A program made the position numbers and the translations under genes. Positions 18,790 to 27,290 of a stretch of DNA of 64,000 nt are shown here, in pieces; the stretch's first letter is position 1, and each line of letters opens with the position of its first letter. Source of the DNA: Pseudomonas sp. Os17. GTDB lineage: Bacteria > Pseudomonadota > Gammaproteobacteria > Pseudomonadales > Pseudomonadaceae. Where the stretch lies: NCBI RefSeq assembly GCF_001547895.1, contig NZ_AP014627.1, forward strand, positions 5,335,501-5,399,500, in the 5' to 3' direction. The notes below the pieces were generated by a model. It saw nothing but the letters and a program-made list of their open reading frames with translations, did no database searches and was not told the origin of the DNA.

Positions 18790-20326
18790 TGCCAGTGTGG
18801 TGATCCGCCCCCGCACGACTTGGGAAGCCATGGACCTGGGCGTACTCCTGAGCCAGCGCCACCGGTGGCTGCTGATGACCAGCTGGGCCATCGTCAGTCT
18901 GCCGGTGTTCGCCCTGCTGAGCCTGCTGCTGTGGCAATCGCCCTCCCTGGCGGTGCTGCTGTTCTGGTGGCTCAAGCCGGCCTTCGAGCCCTTGCCGCTG
19001 TTTATCCTGTCCAAGGCTTTGTTCGGTGAAACCCCGAGCCTGGGCCAGGCCCTGCGCCAGTGGCCGCGCCTGCTCAAATCGCAATGGCTGGCCAGCCTGA
19101 CCTGGCGCCGCTTCAGCCTGAGCCGCAGTTTCGTCCTGCCGGTGGTGCAACTGGAGGGCCTGGACGGCGACGCCCGGCAGCAGCGCCTGGGGGTGCTGTT
19201 GCAGCGCAACGCCGGGGCTGCGCGCTGGCTGACGCTGATCGGCATGCATCTGGAGGGCGCCTTGTGGATCGGCCTGCTGGTGCTGTTCTACCTGCTGCTG
19301 CCGCAACAGGTCGAGCTGGACTGGAACTGGCAGAGCCTGGTCATTGCCGCCCAGCAGGACTGGCTGTGGCTGGAACACCTGACCAACGCCTTCTACGCCC
19401 TGGTGCTGGTGATCTGGGAACCGATCTACGTGGCCTGCGGCTTCAGCCTGTACCTCAATCGCCGCACCGAGCTCGAGGCCTGGGACATCGAGCTGGTGTT
19501 TCGCCGCCTGCGTCAGCGCCTGGGCGGCGTCGCGGCGCTGCTGCTGGTGAGCGGCCTGTTGCTGGCGGTGCCGGGCCAGGCGCCGTGGGCAGCCAGCCCC
19601 AGCAGTTCCGTGGCCGGCCCCGAAGTGCCCCGGTTGTTGCAGCAACCCCTGACCAGCAAGGCCGCGAAAGACAGCATCCAGGGCATCCTGGATAAACCGC
19701 CGTTCAAGAATCAGGAATCGGTCACCCGCTACCGCTTCGGTGAGGAGCAAACAGCGAAAAAGGACGCCAAGGGCAAGCCTCCGGGCTGGCTCAAGAGCCT
19801 GCTGGAAAGCCTCGACCAGAATCGCTTCGGCAACCTTGCCAAGGGCCTGGAAATCCTCCTCTGGGGCTTGCTGCTAAGTGCCCTGGGCTGGTTGCTGTGG
19901 CGCTACCGCGACTGGCTGCGGGCCTTTGTCGGCCGCCGTCCGCTGCCGCGTAAAAAGCGCCCGGCGCCGATCCCCCAGCAGCTGTTCGGCCTGGACGTCA
20001 GCAGCCAGACCCTGCCCGCCGACGTGGCCGCCCACGCCCAGGCACTGTGGGCCAGCCAGCCTCGGGAAGCGCTGGGCCTGTTGTATCGGGCCTTGCTCAG
20101 CCGCTTGCTGGAGGACTTTCAACTGCCGCTGAGCGTGGCCGACACCGAAGGTCAGGTACTGGAGCGGATCAAGGCGCTGCAGCAACCGTCCCTGGAAGCC
20201 TTCAGCCGCGAACTGACCACCCACTGGCAGAACATGGCTTACGGTCATCGCGTGCCCGGCGCCGACCTGCAAGCGCAACTGTGCGATGGCTGGCGTAGCC
20301 TGTTCGGCCCGGGAGCCTGCGCATGA
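18776..20326 (+). CDS. DUF4129-domain membrane protein
   Basis: The 516-residue protein has a membrane-rich N-terminal half (helices at about 33-60, 165-185 and 250-270), a periplasmic or loop region from about 280 to 365, a further helix near 368-385, and a cytoplasmic C-terminus with the DUF4129 segment from about residue 430 (REALGLLYRALLSRLLE ... DTEGQVL). The substrate and activity are not known. It overlaps the preceding gene by 14 bases and the following one by four. The ATG at 18776 is preceded by a weak ribosome site inside the upstream gene, consistent with coupling. Confidence 0.78.
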   Translation: MRLSDASVVIRPRTTWEAMDLGVLLSQRHRWLLMTSWAIVSLPVFALLSLLLWQSPSLAVLLFWWLKPAFEPLPLFILSKALFGETPSLGQALRQWPRLLKSQWLASLTWRRFSLSRSFVLPVVQLEGLDGDARQQRLGVLLQRNAGAARWLTLIGMHLEGALWIGLLVLFYLLLPQQVELDWNWQSLVIAAQQDWLWLEHLTNAFYALVLVIWEPIYVACGFSLYLNRRTELEAWDIELVFRRLRQRLGGVAALLLVSGLLLAVPGQAPWAASPSSSVAGPEVPRLLQQPLTSKAAKDSIQGILDKPPFKNQESVTRYRFGEEQTAKKDAKGKPPGWLKSLLESLDQNRFGNLAKGLEILLWGLLLSALGWLLWRYRDWLRAFVGRRPLPRKKRPAPIPQQLFGLDVSSQTLPADVAAHAQALWASQPREALGLLYRALLSRLLEDFQLPLSVADTEGQVLERIKALQQPSLEAFSRELTTHWQNMAYGHRVPGADLQAQLCDGWRSLFGPGACA

Positions 20327-21486
20327 AACGCTATCTGTGGGGCGGCCTGGCGCTGTTGCTGATCCTGGTACTGGGCGCTGCCGGCTACTTCCTGTACCGC
20401 CACGCCACGCCCTATCAGGAACTGGTCGATCACGGCCCGTCTCCCGAGGCCCAGGCCAATCCCTATCTGGCTGCCGAGATGTTCTTGCGCGAGCGCGGCC
20501 TCAAGGTCGACCACGCCAACAGCCTGGAAGTGCTGGCCAGCCTCAAGCCGGTCGGCAACAGCCTGCTGCTGCTCGGCGAGCGCTCCAACATGAGTCCGCA
20601 CCAGGTCGACCAGGTGCTGGACTGGGCCCGTGCCGGCGGCCGGCTGATCTTTGTCGCCGAAGCCCTGTGGGACGAAGACACCGAGCAAAGCGGCGATTTG
20701 CTGCTGGACCGGGTACAGATCCATCAGCAGCTCAGCGCGGACCAGGAACCACCGGTGCAACAGGACGCCGACGACGCCTTTCCGAAGCTGACCAAGATTT
20801 ACCTGGAAGGCGAACAGGCCCCGGCCTACGTCAGCTTCGATACCGACTTTGATCTGGTCGACCCGGACAACCTGGCCCAGTCCTGGGCCAACAGCGCCAC
20901 GGCCACCCACATGGTCCAGCTCGACTACGGCCAGGGATCGGTCACCGTGCTGACCGATGCCGACATCTGGAAAACCCCGGGCATCGGTCTGTACGACAAC
21001 GCCTGGCTGCTGTGGTACCTGAATACCGATACGGCGGTGACCCTGCTGTTCGACACCGACCACCCGAGCCTGTGGCAATTGCTCTGGCGCTATTTCCCCC
21101 AGGCGCTGGTGGCCCTGGCACTGCTGATCGGCCTGTGGCTGTGGCAGGCCGGCAGCCGCCAGGGTCCGTTGCAGGCACCGGCCCCCAAGGCCCGGCGTCA
21201 GCTACGCGAGCATCTGCGGGCCAGCGCCGACTTTCTCCTGCGCCATGGCGGCCAGGCGCCGTTGCTGCAAGCGCTGCACCTGGATATCCGGCGCCGGGCG
21301 CGCCGCCGCTATCCGGGCTTCGAGCAATTGCCCAGCGAAGCCCAGTGGGAGGTCCTCGCCCAGCTCAGCCAACAGCCGGTCAGCACGGTGCAACAAGCCC
21401 TGCAACCCTTGTCCGGGCAGCGCCTTTCCAGCGCTGATTTCAGCCACCAGGTCGCCCACCTGCAAACACTCAGGAATGCCCTATGA
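20323..21486 (+). CDS. DUF4350-domain membrane protein
   Basis: The 387-residue protein has an N-terminal membrane anchor at residues 5-23, a periplasmic domain of about 220 residues rich in alternating strands and helices, a second helix near 260-280, and a cytoplasmic tail. The periplasmic domain (for example NSLLLLGERSNMSPHQVDQVLDWARAGG, residues about 80-107) resembles the DUF4350 family of flavodoxin-like folds. No function is assigned. Four-base overlap at each end ties it to the DUF4129 and MoxR genes. Confidence 0.78.
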   Translation: MKRYLWGGLALLLILVLGAAGYFLYRHATPYQELVDHGPSPEAQANPYLAAEMFLRERGLKVDHANSLEVLASLKPVGNSLLLLGERSNMSPHQVDQVLDWARAGGRLIFVAEALWDEDTEQSGDLLLDRVQIHQQLSADQEPPVQQDADDAFPKLTKIYLEGEQAPAYVSFDTDFDLVDPDNLAQSWANSATATHMVQLDYGQGSVTVLTDADIWKTPGIGLYDNAWLLWYLNTDTAVTLLFDTDHPSLWQLLWRYFPQALVALALLIGLWLWQAGSRQGPLQAPAPKARRQLREHLRASADFLLRHGGQAPLLQALHLDIRRRARRRYPGFEQLPSEAQWEVLAQLSQQPVSTVQQALQPLSGQRLSSADFSHQVAHLQTLRNAL

Positions 21487-22508
21487 GCGAACAACCCGTC
21501 GAATCCCAAGACACCTCCGAGGCTCCAGCGCCACAGGAGCATGCCGCCCAGCAGCGCCAGCGCGCCAGCCAACTGGCCCAGGCCGTGCGCCAGGAACTGC
21601 AGAAAGTGCTGATCGGCCAGACCGCGGTGATCGATGACGTGCTGACCGCCCTGATCGCCGGTGGCCACGTGCTGCTCGAAGGGGTTCCCGGCCTCGGCAA
21701 GACCCTGCTGGTACGGGCCCTGGCCCGCTGCTTCGGCGGTGACTTCGCGCGGATCCAGTTCACCCCGGACCTGATGCCCAGCGACGTCACCGGCCACGCG
21801 GTGTACGACCTGCAGAGCGAACAGTTCAAGCTGCGCAAGGGCCCGCTGTTCACCAACCTGCTGCTGGCGGACGAGATCAACCGCGCCCCAGCCAAGACCC
21901 AGGCCGCCCTGCTGGAAGCCATGCAGGAACGCCAGGTCACCCTGGAAGGCCGGGCCCTGCCCATTGCCCAGCCGTTCATGGTCCTGGCCACCCAGAACCC
22001 CATCGAACAGGAAGGCACCTACCCACTGCCGGAAGCCGAGCTGGACCGCTTCATGCTCAAGCTGCGCATGGACTACCCGGATGCCGACGAGGAGCTGGAC
22101 ATGGTCCGCCAGGTCGCACGTTCGACCCGCGCCGACATGCTCGATGTGCAGCCCCTGCGCACCGTGCTCCAGGCCAAGGACGTACTGGCCCTGCAACGCA
22201 TCGCCAGTGACCTGCCCCTGGACGATCAGGTGCTCGACTATGCCGTGCGCCTGGCCCGGGCCACCCGCAGCTGGCCGGGCCTGAGCCTCGGCGCCGGTCC
22301 TCGGGCCTCGATTGCCCTGGTCCGTGGCGCCCGGGCCCGGGCCTTGCTGCGTGGCGGCGACTTCGTGGTTCCGGATGACATCAAGGGCTGCGCCATGGCC
22401 GTGCTGCGCCACCGGGTGCGGATCGCCCCGGAGCTGGATATCGAAGGACTGTCGGTGGAGCAGGTGCTCAAGCAGATGCTCGAACAGATCCCGGCTCCGC
22501 GCCTGTGA
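21483..22508 (+). CDS. MoxR family AAA+ ATPase
   Basis: The 341-residue protein carries Walker A GVPGLGKT (about residues 66-73), a Walker B LLADEINRAPAKTQAA segment, sensor motifs in ATQNPIEQEGTYPLPEAELDRF (by position about residues 170-191) and an arginine-finger region, typical of MoxR AAA_3 ATPases. Such proteins act as chaperones that ready partner proteins with VWA or DUF58 domains, and DUF58 follows here by 13 bp. Cytoplasmic. Four-base overlap with the preceding gene. The target of this particular system is unknown. Confidence 0.92.
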   Translation: MSEQPVESQDTSEAPAPQEHAAQQRQRASQLAQAVRQELQKVLIGQTAVIDDVLTALIAGGHVLLEGVPGLGKTLLVRALARCFGGDFARIQFTPDLMPSDVTGHAVYDLQSEQFKLRKGPLFTNLLLADEINRAPAKTQAALLEAMQERQVTLEGRALPIAQPFMVLATQNPIEQEGTYPLPEAELDRFMLKLRMDYPDADEELDMVRQVARSTRADMLDVQPLRTVLQAKDVLALQRIASDLPLDDQVLDYAVRLARATRSWPGLSLGAGPRASIALVRGARARALLRGGDFVVPDDIKGCAMAVLRHRVRIAPELDIEGLSVEQVLKQMLEQIPAPRL

Positions 22509-22521
22509 GCCGTACAGCACG

Positions 22522-23853
22522 ATGAAACCGACTCGTCTGCTGCTCATCTGGCTGGGCACTCTGGCCGGCCTGGACCTGCTCCTGGGCGCCATGCGCGCCC
22601 TGGGCATCCAGGCCATGCCGCGCCTGGACTCGATCGCCTGGGGCCTGTTGCTGGCCCTGTTGCTGCTGGCCCTGCTCGATGCCCTGCGCCTGTCGCGCAT
22701 GGCCTCGCCCGAGGTCCGGCGCCAGTTGCCCGGCAGCCTGCCCCTGGGGCGCTGGAGCGAAGTGCAGCTGGAAATCCGCCACCCCTACGGGCAGGCGCTG
22801 TGCGTGCAACTGTTCGATCATCCGCCTCAGGGCCTGGGCTTCGAGCATCTGCCACAGTCCGTCAACCTGGAGCCCGGCCAGGCCAGCAAGGTCGGCTACA
22901 GCGTGCGGCCGCTGCAACGGGGACATTTCGACTTCGACCAGTGTGAGGTGGCGCTGCCCAGCCCTCTGGGCCTGTGGAGCGCCAGGCGTTTGCTCAAGGT
23001 GCACGGCAGCACCCGGGTCTATCCGGACTTCGCCCGCCTGTACGGTGCGCAGTTGCTGGCGGTGGACAACTGGCTCAGCCAGCTCGGGGTGCGCCAGTTG
23101 CAGCGTCGGGGCCTGGGCCTGGAGTTCAATCAGTTGCGGGAGTTTCGCGAGGGCGACAGCCTGCGGCAGATCGACTGGAAAGCCACCGCCCGCCAACGCA
23201 CGCCCATCGCCCGGGAGTATCAGGACGAGCGCGACCAGCAGATCATTTTCATGCTCGACTGCGGACGCCGCATGCGCAGCCAGGACGACGAACTGGCGCA
23301 TTTCGACCATGCCCTCAACGCCAGCCTGCTGCTCAGTTACGTGGCCCTGCGCCAGGGAGATGCCGTGGGGCTGTACGCCTTCGCCGGGGAGCGCTCGCGC
23401 TACGTGGCGCCGATCAAGGGCCAGGCCCATCTGAATGTGCTGCTCAACGGCGTCTACGATCTGCACACCAGCCAGCGTCCCGCCGACTACCAGGCCGCCG
23501 CCAGTGAACTGCTGGCCCGGCAGAAGCGCCGGGCCCTGGTGGTGCTGGTCACCAACCTGCGGGACGAAGACGATGAGGAACTGCTGACCGCGGTCAAGCG
23601 CATCGGGCGCCAACATCGGGTGCTGGTGGCCAGCCTGCGCGAGGAAGTGCTCGACCAGTTGCGCCAGAATCCGGTGCAGACCTTGCCCGAAGCGCTGCTC
23701 TACAGCTCGGCGGTGAACTACCTGAACGGCCGCGCCGAACTTCACGAACGGCTGAGCGCCCATGGCATCGCCCTGCTCGATGCACGCCCGGGAGAGCTTG
23801 GCGCGAAACTGGTCAGCCGTTATCTGGGCTGGAAGAAAGCCGGCAGCCTGTAA
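22522..23853 (+). CDS. DUF58 (VWA-like) protein, partner of the MoxR ATPase
   Basis: The 443-residue protein from the ATG at 22522 has two N-terminal membrane helices at about 7-25 and 35-52, then a soluble domain carrying the DUF58 signature LREFREGDSLRQIDWKATAR followed by a VWA-like strand (IIFMLDCGRRM). The MIDAS position is DCGRRM and not DxSxS, so metal binding may be altered. It should form a pair with the MoxR ATPase. It is the last gene of the operon; the PilZ gene faces it with 15 bp between stops. A longer upstream frame is rejected because it lies inside the MoxR gene. Confidence 0.88.
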   Translation: MKPTRLLLIWLGTLAGLDLLLGAMRALGIQAMPRLDSIAWGLLLALLLLALLDALRLSRMASPEVRRQLPGSLPLGRWSEVQLEIRHPYGQALCVQLFDHPPQGLGFEHLPQSVNLEPGQASKVGYSVRPLQRGHFDFDQCEVALPSPLGLWSARRLLKVHGSTRVYPDFARLYGAQLLAVDNWLSQLGVRQLQRRGLGLEFNQLREFREGDSLRQIDWKATARQRTPIAREYQDERDQQIIFMLDCGRRMRSQDDELAHFDHALNASLLLSYVALRQGDAVGLYAFAGERSRYVAPIKGQAHLNVLLNGVYDLHTSQRPADYQAAASELLARQKRRALVVLVTNLRDEDDEELLTAVKRIGRQHRVLVASLREEVLDQLRQNPVQTLPEALLYSSAVNYLNGRAELHERLSAHGIALLDARPGELGAKLVSRYLGWKKAGSL

Positions 23854-23868
23854 CGCTGTTCGGGCCCG

Positions 23869-24228
23869 TCAGGCCGACGTCTGCAAGGGATGAAAGCTGA
23901 AGTAATGCCGCAGGGCATGCTCCAGCTCGGCGAAGTCGTCGCTCGCTCGCAGCAGGCTGAAACCGCTGTCGTACTGGTGCGGGGTCAAGTCCTCGTGACA
24001 CCACAGGCACCAGGCGCTGAAGTCGATGAACTGCAGTTGTCCATCACCGCCGGGAACCTTGACCCGCAACTCGAACGCGGCGCCGATCAGCATCGGCAAC
24101 GGGCTGATCAGCATCAGCCCGTCTGCGGAGATATTGCCCAGGAAACCGACCGGCTTGTCGGTAAACCGATTGAAGACTCTCAAGTAGGACGGCAGTTGAT
24201 GCCGCTCGATCCGCGGTTCAGTGAACAT
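23869..24228 (-). CDS. PilZ domain protein (candidate c-di-GMP effector)
   Basis: The 119-residue protein fits a single PilZ domain: an arginine-containing start (RIERHQLPSYLR) and the second motif NISADG that matches the D/NxSxxG element. The first motif does not match RxxxR strictly; spaced arginines in RIER and YLR may take that role, so c-di-GMP binding should be treated as likely, not proven. No signal or membrane segment. The gene converges with the DUF58 gene. Related genes in other Pseudomonas are called PilZ domain-containing protein without a set function. Confidence 0.72.
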   Translation of the reverse strand: MFTEPRIERHQLPSYLRVFNRFTDKPVGFLGNISADGLMLISPLPMLIGAAFELRVKVPGGDGQLQFIDFSAWCLWCHEDLTPHQYDSGFSLLRASDDFAELEHALRHYFSFHPLQTSA

Positions 24229-24446
24229 GCTGGGTATCGCTTTGAAAGGCCATTAAGCATGACCGCACTAGTGCATCGGAACGGACCTGCAAGAGCAGCT
24301 CGTTCGCCCGGATTCGAGGTGCGAGGAAAATCGTCTGGAGGATTTCAACGCCACTGCCCAGGCAGGAACCGGGCAGTGTTCGAACAACCTGTACAAATGT
24401 TAGCTCAAGCGCGAGGGGCAATTACACTGCCCCGCAGCGCTGTGAC

Positions 24447-24821
24447 TTACAACGCAGTACGACGAACTTGCGCCGCACCGTTTGCCGGGTAGTGACCCAG
24501 TTGCTGCAAGGTGTCCAGACGCGCACGGGCACGGTAGGCGTACTCGCTGCTGGGGTACTGGGTAATGATGAACTGATAAGTCTGCGCCGCATCGACGAAC
24601 AACTTCTGCCGCTCCAGGCATTGCCCGCGCAGCATCGACACTTCCGGCTGGATATAGCGCCGCGCACGACTGTCACGATCGACCTGGCTCAACTCGAGCA
24701 TCACGCTCTCGCAGTTGCCACGGTCATAAGCGCGATAGGCGTTATTCAAATGATGGTTCATGGACCAGCGGGTGCAGCCGACAACACTGACGGCCAAGAT
24801 AGCAATGAGTACGAATCGCAT
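24447..24821 (-). CDS. Small lipoprotein with TPR-like helices
   Basis: From the ATG at 24821, with an AGGAG ribosome site, the protein has 124 residues. Residues 1-16 are a signal peptide with a lipobox-like VVGC, so C16 should be lipidated. The rest is helical with paired patterns (LNNAYRAYDRGNC, DAAQTYQFIITQYPSSEYAYRARARL) like tetratricopeptide repeats in BamD-type proteins. It is probably anchored in the outer membrane facing the periplasm. Function is unknown. It is divergent from pykA, with 157 bp between starts. Confidence 0.72.
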   Translation of the reverse strand: MRFVLIAILAVSVVGCTRWSMNHHLNNAYRAYDRGNCESVMLELSQVDRDSRARRYIQPEVSMLRGQCLERQKLFVDAAQTYQFIITQYPSSEYAYRARARLDTLQQLGHYPANGAAQVRRTAL

Positions 24822-24978
24822 GGGGTATCTCCTGTCTTGTGCAGTGTATCGACTCATCGGCAAAAATCTTCAAGGTTGTTGCGGTAAACAAACAAAGCAA
24901 TAAGTAGTGCAAACGAACAATGACTACAACTTCGGAGCATAGTAGCCTCTCGTTGCGCTTGAACTCAGGAGTCCGTGC

Positions 24979-26430
24979 ATGTCCGTTCGTCGTACCAAAA
25001 TCGTTGCCACCCTTGGCCCGGCCAGTAACTCGCCGGAAGTTCTCGAACAGTTGATTCTTGCAGGCCTGGATGTCGCCCGCCTGAACTTCTCCCACGGCAC
25101 GCCGGACGAGCACAAGGCTCGCGCCCAACTGGTCCGCGACCTGGCAGCCAAGCACGGCCGCTTCGTGGCCATCCTCGGTGACCTGCAAGGCCCGAAAATC
25201 CGTATCGCCAAATTCGCCAACAAGCGTATCGAACTGAAGATCGGTGACAAGTTCACCTTCTCCACCGTGCATCCGTTGACCGAAGGCAACCAGGACATCG
25301 TCGGCATCGACTACCCGGACCTGGTCAAGGACTGCGGCGTCAATGACGAACTGCTGCTGGACGATGGCCGCGTGGTGATGCGCGTGGAAACCGCCACCGC
25401 CACCGAGCTGCATTGCGTGGTGACCGTGGGCGGCCCGCTGTCCGACCACAAAGGCATCAACCGTCGTGGCGGCGGCCTGACCGCTCCGGCCCTGACCGAA
25501 AAGGACAAGGCCGACATCAAGCTGGCGGCCGAAATGCAGGTTGACTACTTGGCCGTGTCCTTCCCTCGCGACGCCGCCGATATGGAATACGCGCGCAAGC
25601 TGCGTGACGAATCCGGTGGCACTGCCTGGCTGGTGGCGAAGATCGAACGCGCCGAAGCCGTGGCCGACGACGAAACCCTCGACGGCCTGATCAATGCCAG
25701 CGACGCGGTGATGGTGGCCCGTGGCGACCTGGGCGTGGAAATCGGCGATGCCGAGCTGGTGGGCATCCAGAAGAAAATCATTCTGCACGCCCGTCGCCAC
25801 AACAAGGCGGTGATCGTGGCGACCCAGATGATGGAGTCGATGATCCAGAACCCGATGCCGACCCGTGCCGAAGTGTCCGACGTGGCCAACGCCGTGCTCG
25901 ACTACACCGACGCGGTCATGCTCTCGGCGGAAAGCGCCGCCGGCGCCTACCCGCTGGAAGCGGTGCAGGCCATGGCGCGGATCTGTGTCGGGGCGGAAAA
26001 GCACCCCACCAGCAAGACCTCCAGCCACCGCATGGGCAAGGTGTTCGAAAGCTGCGACCAGAGCATCGCCCTGGCCGCCATGTACACCGCCAACCACTTC
26101 CCTGGCGTCAAGGCGATCATCGCCCTGACCGAAAGTGGCTATACCCCGCTGATCATGTCGCGCATCCGCTCCTCGGTGCCGATCTATGCCTACTCCCCGC
26201 ACCGCGAAACCCAGGCTCGCGCGGCAATGTTCCGTGGCGTCTACACCATCCCGTTCGACCCGGCCTCCCTGCCGCCCGAGCAGGTCAGCCAGGCCGCGAT
26301 CGATGAGCTGCTCAAGCGCGGCGTCGTGGAGAAAGGCGACTGGGTGATCCTCACCAAGGGCGACAGCTACCACACCACCGGTGGCACCAACGGCATGAAG
26401 ATCCTGCACGTTGGCGACCCGATGGTCTGA
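24979..26430 (+). CDS. pykA: Pyruvate kinase
   Basis: The 483-residue protein starts SVRRTKIVATLGPAS and has the ARLNFSHG, GDLQGPKIR, AKIERAEAV and MVARGDLGVEI motifs, including the substrate- and metal-binding residues of pyruvate kinase. It converts phosphoenolpyruvate and ADP to pyruvate and ATP in the Entner-Doudoroff and lower glycolytic route. Length and sequence fit the PykA type of Pseudomonas. The ATG is preceded by CAGGAG. A strong terminator follows. The neighbours downstream keep the order known from P. aeruginosa. Confidence 0.96.
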   Translation: MSVRRTKIVATLGPASNSPEVLEQLILAGLDVARLNFSHGTPDEHKARAQLVRDLAAKHGRFVAILGDLQGPKIRIAKFANKRIELKIGDKFTFSTVHPLTEGNQDIVGIDYPDLVKDCGVNDELLLDDGRVVMRVETATATELHCVVTVGGPLSDHKGINRRGGGLTAPALTEKDKADIKLAAEMQVDYLAVSFPRDAADMEYARKLRDESGGTAWLVAKIERAEAVADDETLDGLINASDAVMVARGDLGVEIGDAELVGIQKKIILHARRHNKAVIVATQMMESMIQNPMPTRAEVSDVANAVLDYTDAVMLSAESAAGAYPLEAVQAMARICVGAEKHPTSKTSSHRMGKVFESCDQSIALAAMYTANHFPGVKAIIALTESGYTPLIMSRIRSSVPIYAYSPHRETQARAAMFRGVYTIPFDPASLPPEQVSQAAIDELLKRGVVEKGDWVILTKGDSYHTTGGTNGMKILHVGDPMV

Positions 26431-26446
26431 GTACCGACCCGCTGTA

Positions 26447-26485
26447 CGAAAAGCCCCGGCGCCGAAAACGCCGGGGCTTTTTCAT
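26447..26485. terminator. Rho-independent terminator between pykA and the enoyl-CoA hydratase
   Basis: AAAAGCCCCGGCG pairs with CGCCGGGGCTTTT across a short loop with T-runs on the plus strand and A-runs on the minus strand, so it can act both ways for the two converging genes. Confidence 0.88.
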
Positions 26486-26512
26486 GTCCGCCGGGAACAG
26501 ATATCGCCGCCC

Positions 26513-27262
26513 TCAACCCTTGGCGAGAAACCCGGACAGCGCGGCAATCGCTTCCGGCGACTGCAGGCGCCGGGTGAATTCCATCCCCTCCTGCTCGATG
26601 ACCTGGCGCAACAGCTCACGATCCGGCGCCTGCATCAGGCGCTTGCTGATCTGCACCGCGTCGGGCGCCAGCTGACTGAAACGCAAGGCCGCTTCCCGGG
26701 CCTTGGCCAAGGTCGCTGCGCCATCCCCCAAAGCCGCAGTGGCAATGCCCCAGGCAGCGGCCTGTTCGCCACTGAAGCCTTCGCCGAGCAGCAGCAACTC
26801 AGCGGCCTTGGCCCGCCCCAGCAGGCGCGGCAGGATCAGGCTCGAACCGAATTCCGGACACAGCCCAAGGTTGACGAACGGCATGCGCAAGCGCGCATCA
26901 CGACTGACGTAGACCAGATCGCAATGCAGCAGCAAGGTGGTGCCAATGCCCACCGCCGCCCCCGCGACCGCAGCCACCACCGGCTTGCGACAATCGAGCA
27001 GGTTGCGCATGAAGTGGAACACCGGGCTGTCGAGGTCCTTGGGGGGCTGCTCCAGGAAGTCGGCGATGTCGTTGCCGGCGGTAAAGCATTCGCTGCTGCC
27101 GCAGATCAGCACGGCATTGATTTGCGGATCGGCGTCCGCCTCGGCCAGGGCCTGGGCCAGGCGACCGTACATGGCACGGGTCAGGGCGTTTTTCTTGTCG
27201 GGGCGGTTCAGGCGCAGGGTCAGCAGCCCACCTTCGCGGTGCAGCTCGATGGCATCGGTCAT
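26513..27262 (-). CDS. Enoyl-CoA hydratase/isomerase family protein
   Basis: The 249-residue protein is a crotonase-fold member with the oxyanion-hole segment AGND (residues 62-65) and VAGAAVGIGTTL. Only one of the two hydratase glutamates has an obvious counterpart: E137 in LCPEFGSS. That PExxSS pattern is nearer to delta3,delta2-enoyl-CoA isomerases than to classic hydratases, so isomerase activity is possible. Cytoplasmic. It is next to the ferredoxin reductase on the same strand, 28 bp away, in the order seen in other Pseudomonas. The physiological substrate is unknown. Confidence 0.82.
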   Translation of the reverse strand: MTDAIELHREGGLLTLRLNRPDKKNALTRAMYGRLAQALAEADADPQINAVLICGSSECFTAGNDIADFLEQPPKDLDSPVFHFMRNLLDCRKPVVAAVAGAAVGIGTTLLLHCDLVYVSRDARLRMPFVNLGLCPEFGSSLILPRLLGRAKAAELLLLGEGFSGEQAAAWGIATAALGDGAATLAKAREAALRFSQLAPDAVQISKRLMQAPDRELLRQVIEQEGMEFTRRLQSPEAIAALSGFLAKG

Positions 27263-27290
27263 GGAGATCTCGCTTTGGAAAAGTCAGCGC

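Noticed and set aside
24218..24421. A 67-codon minus-strand frame between the PilZ and lipoprotein genes
   Set aside because: It overlaps the PilZ start and has no ribosome site or recognisable sequence.
24742..26409. A 555-codon open frame opposite pykA
   Set aside because: Antisense shadow of pyruvate kinase, with no ribosome site or recognisable domain.
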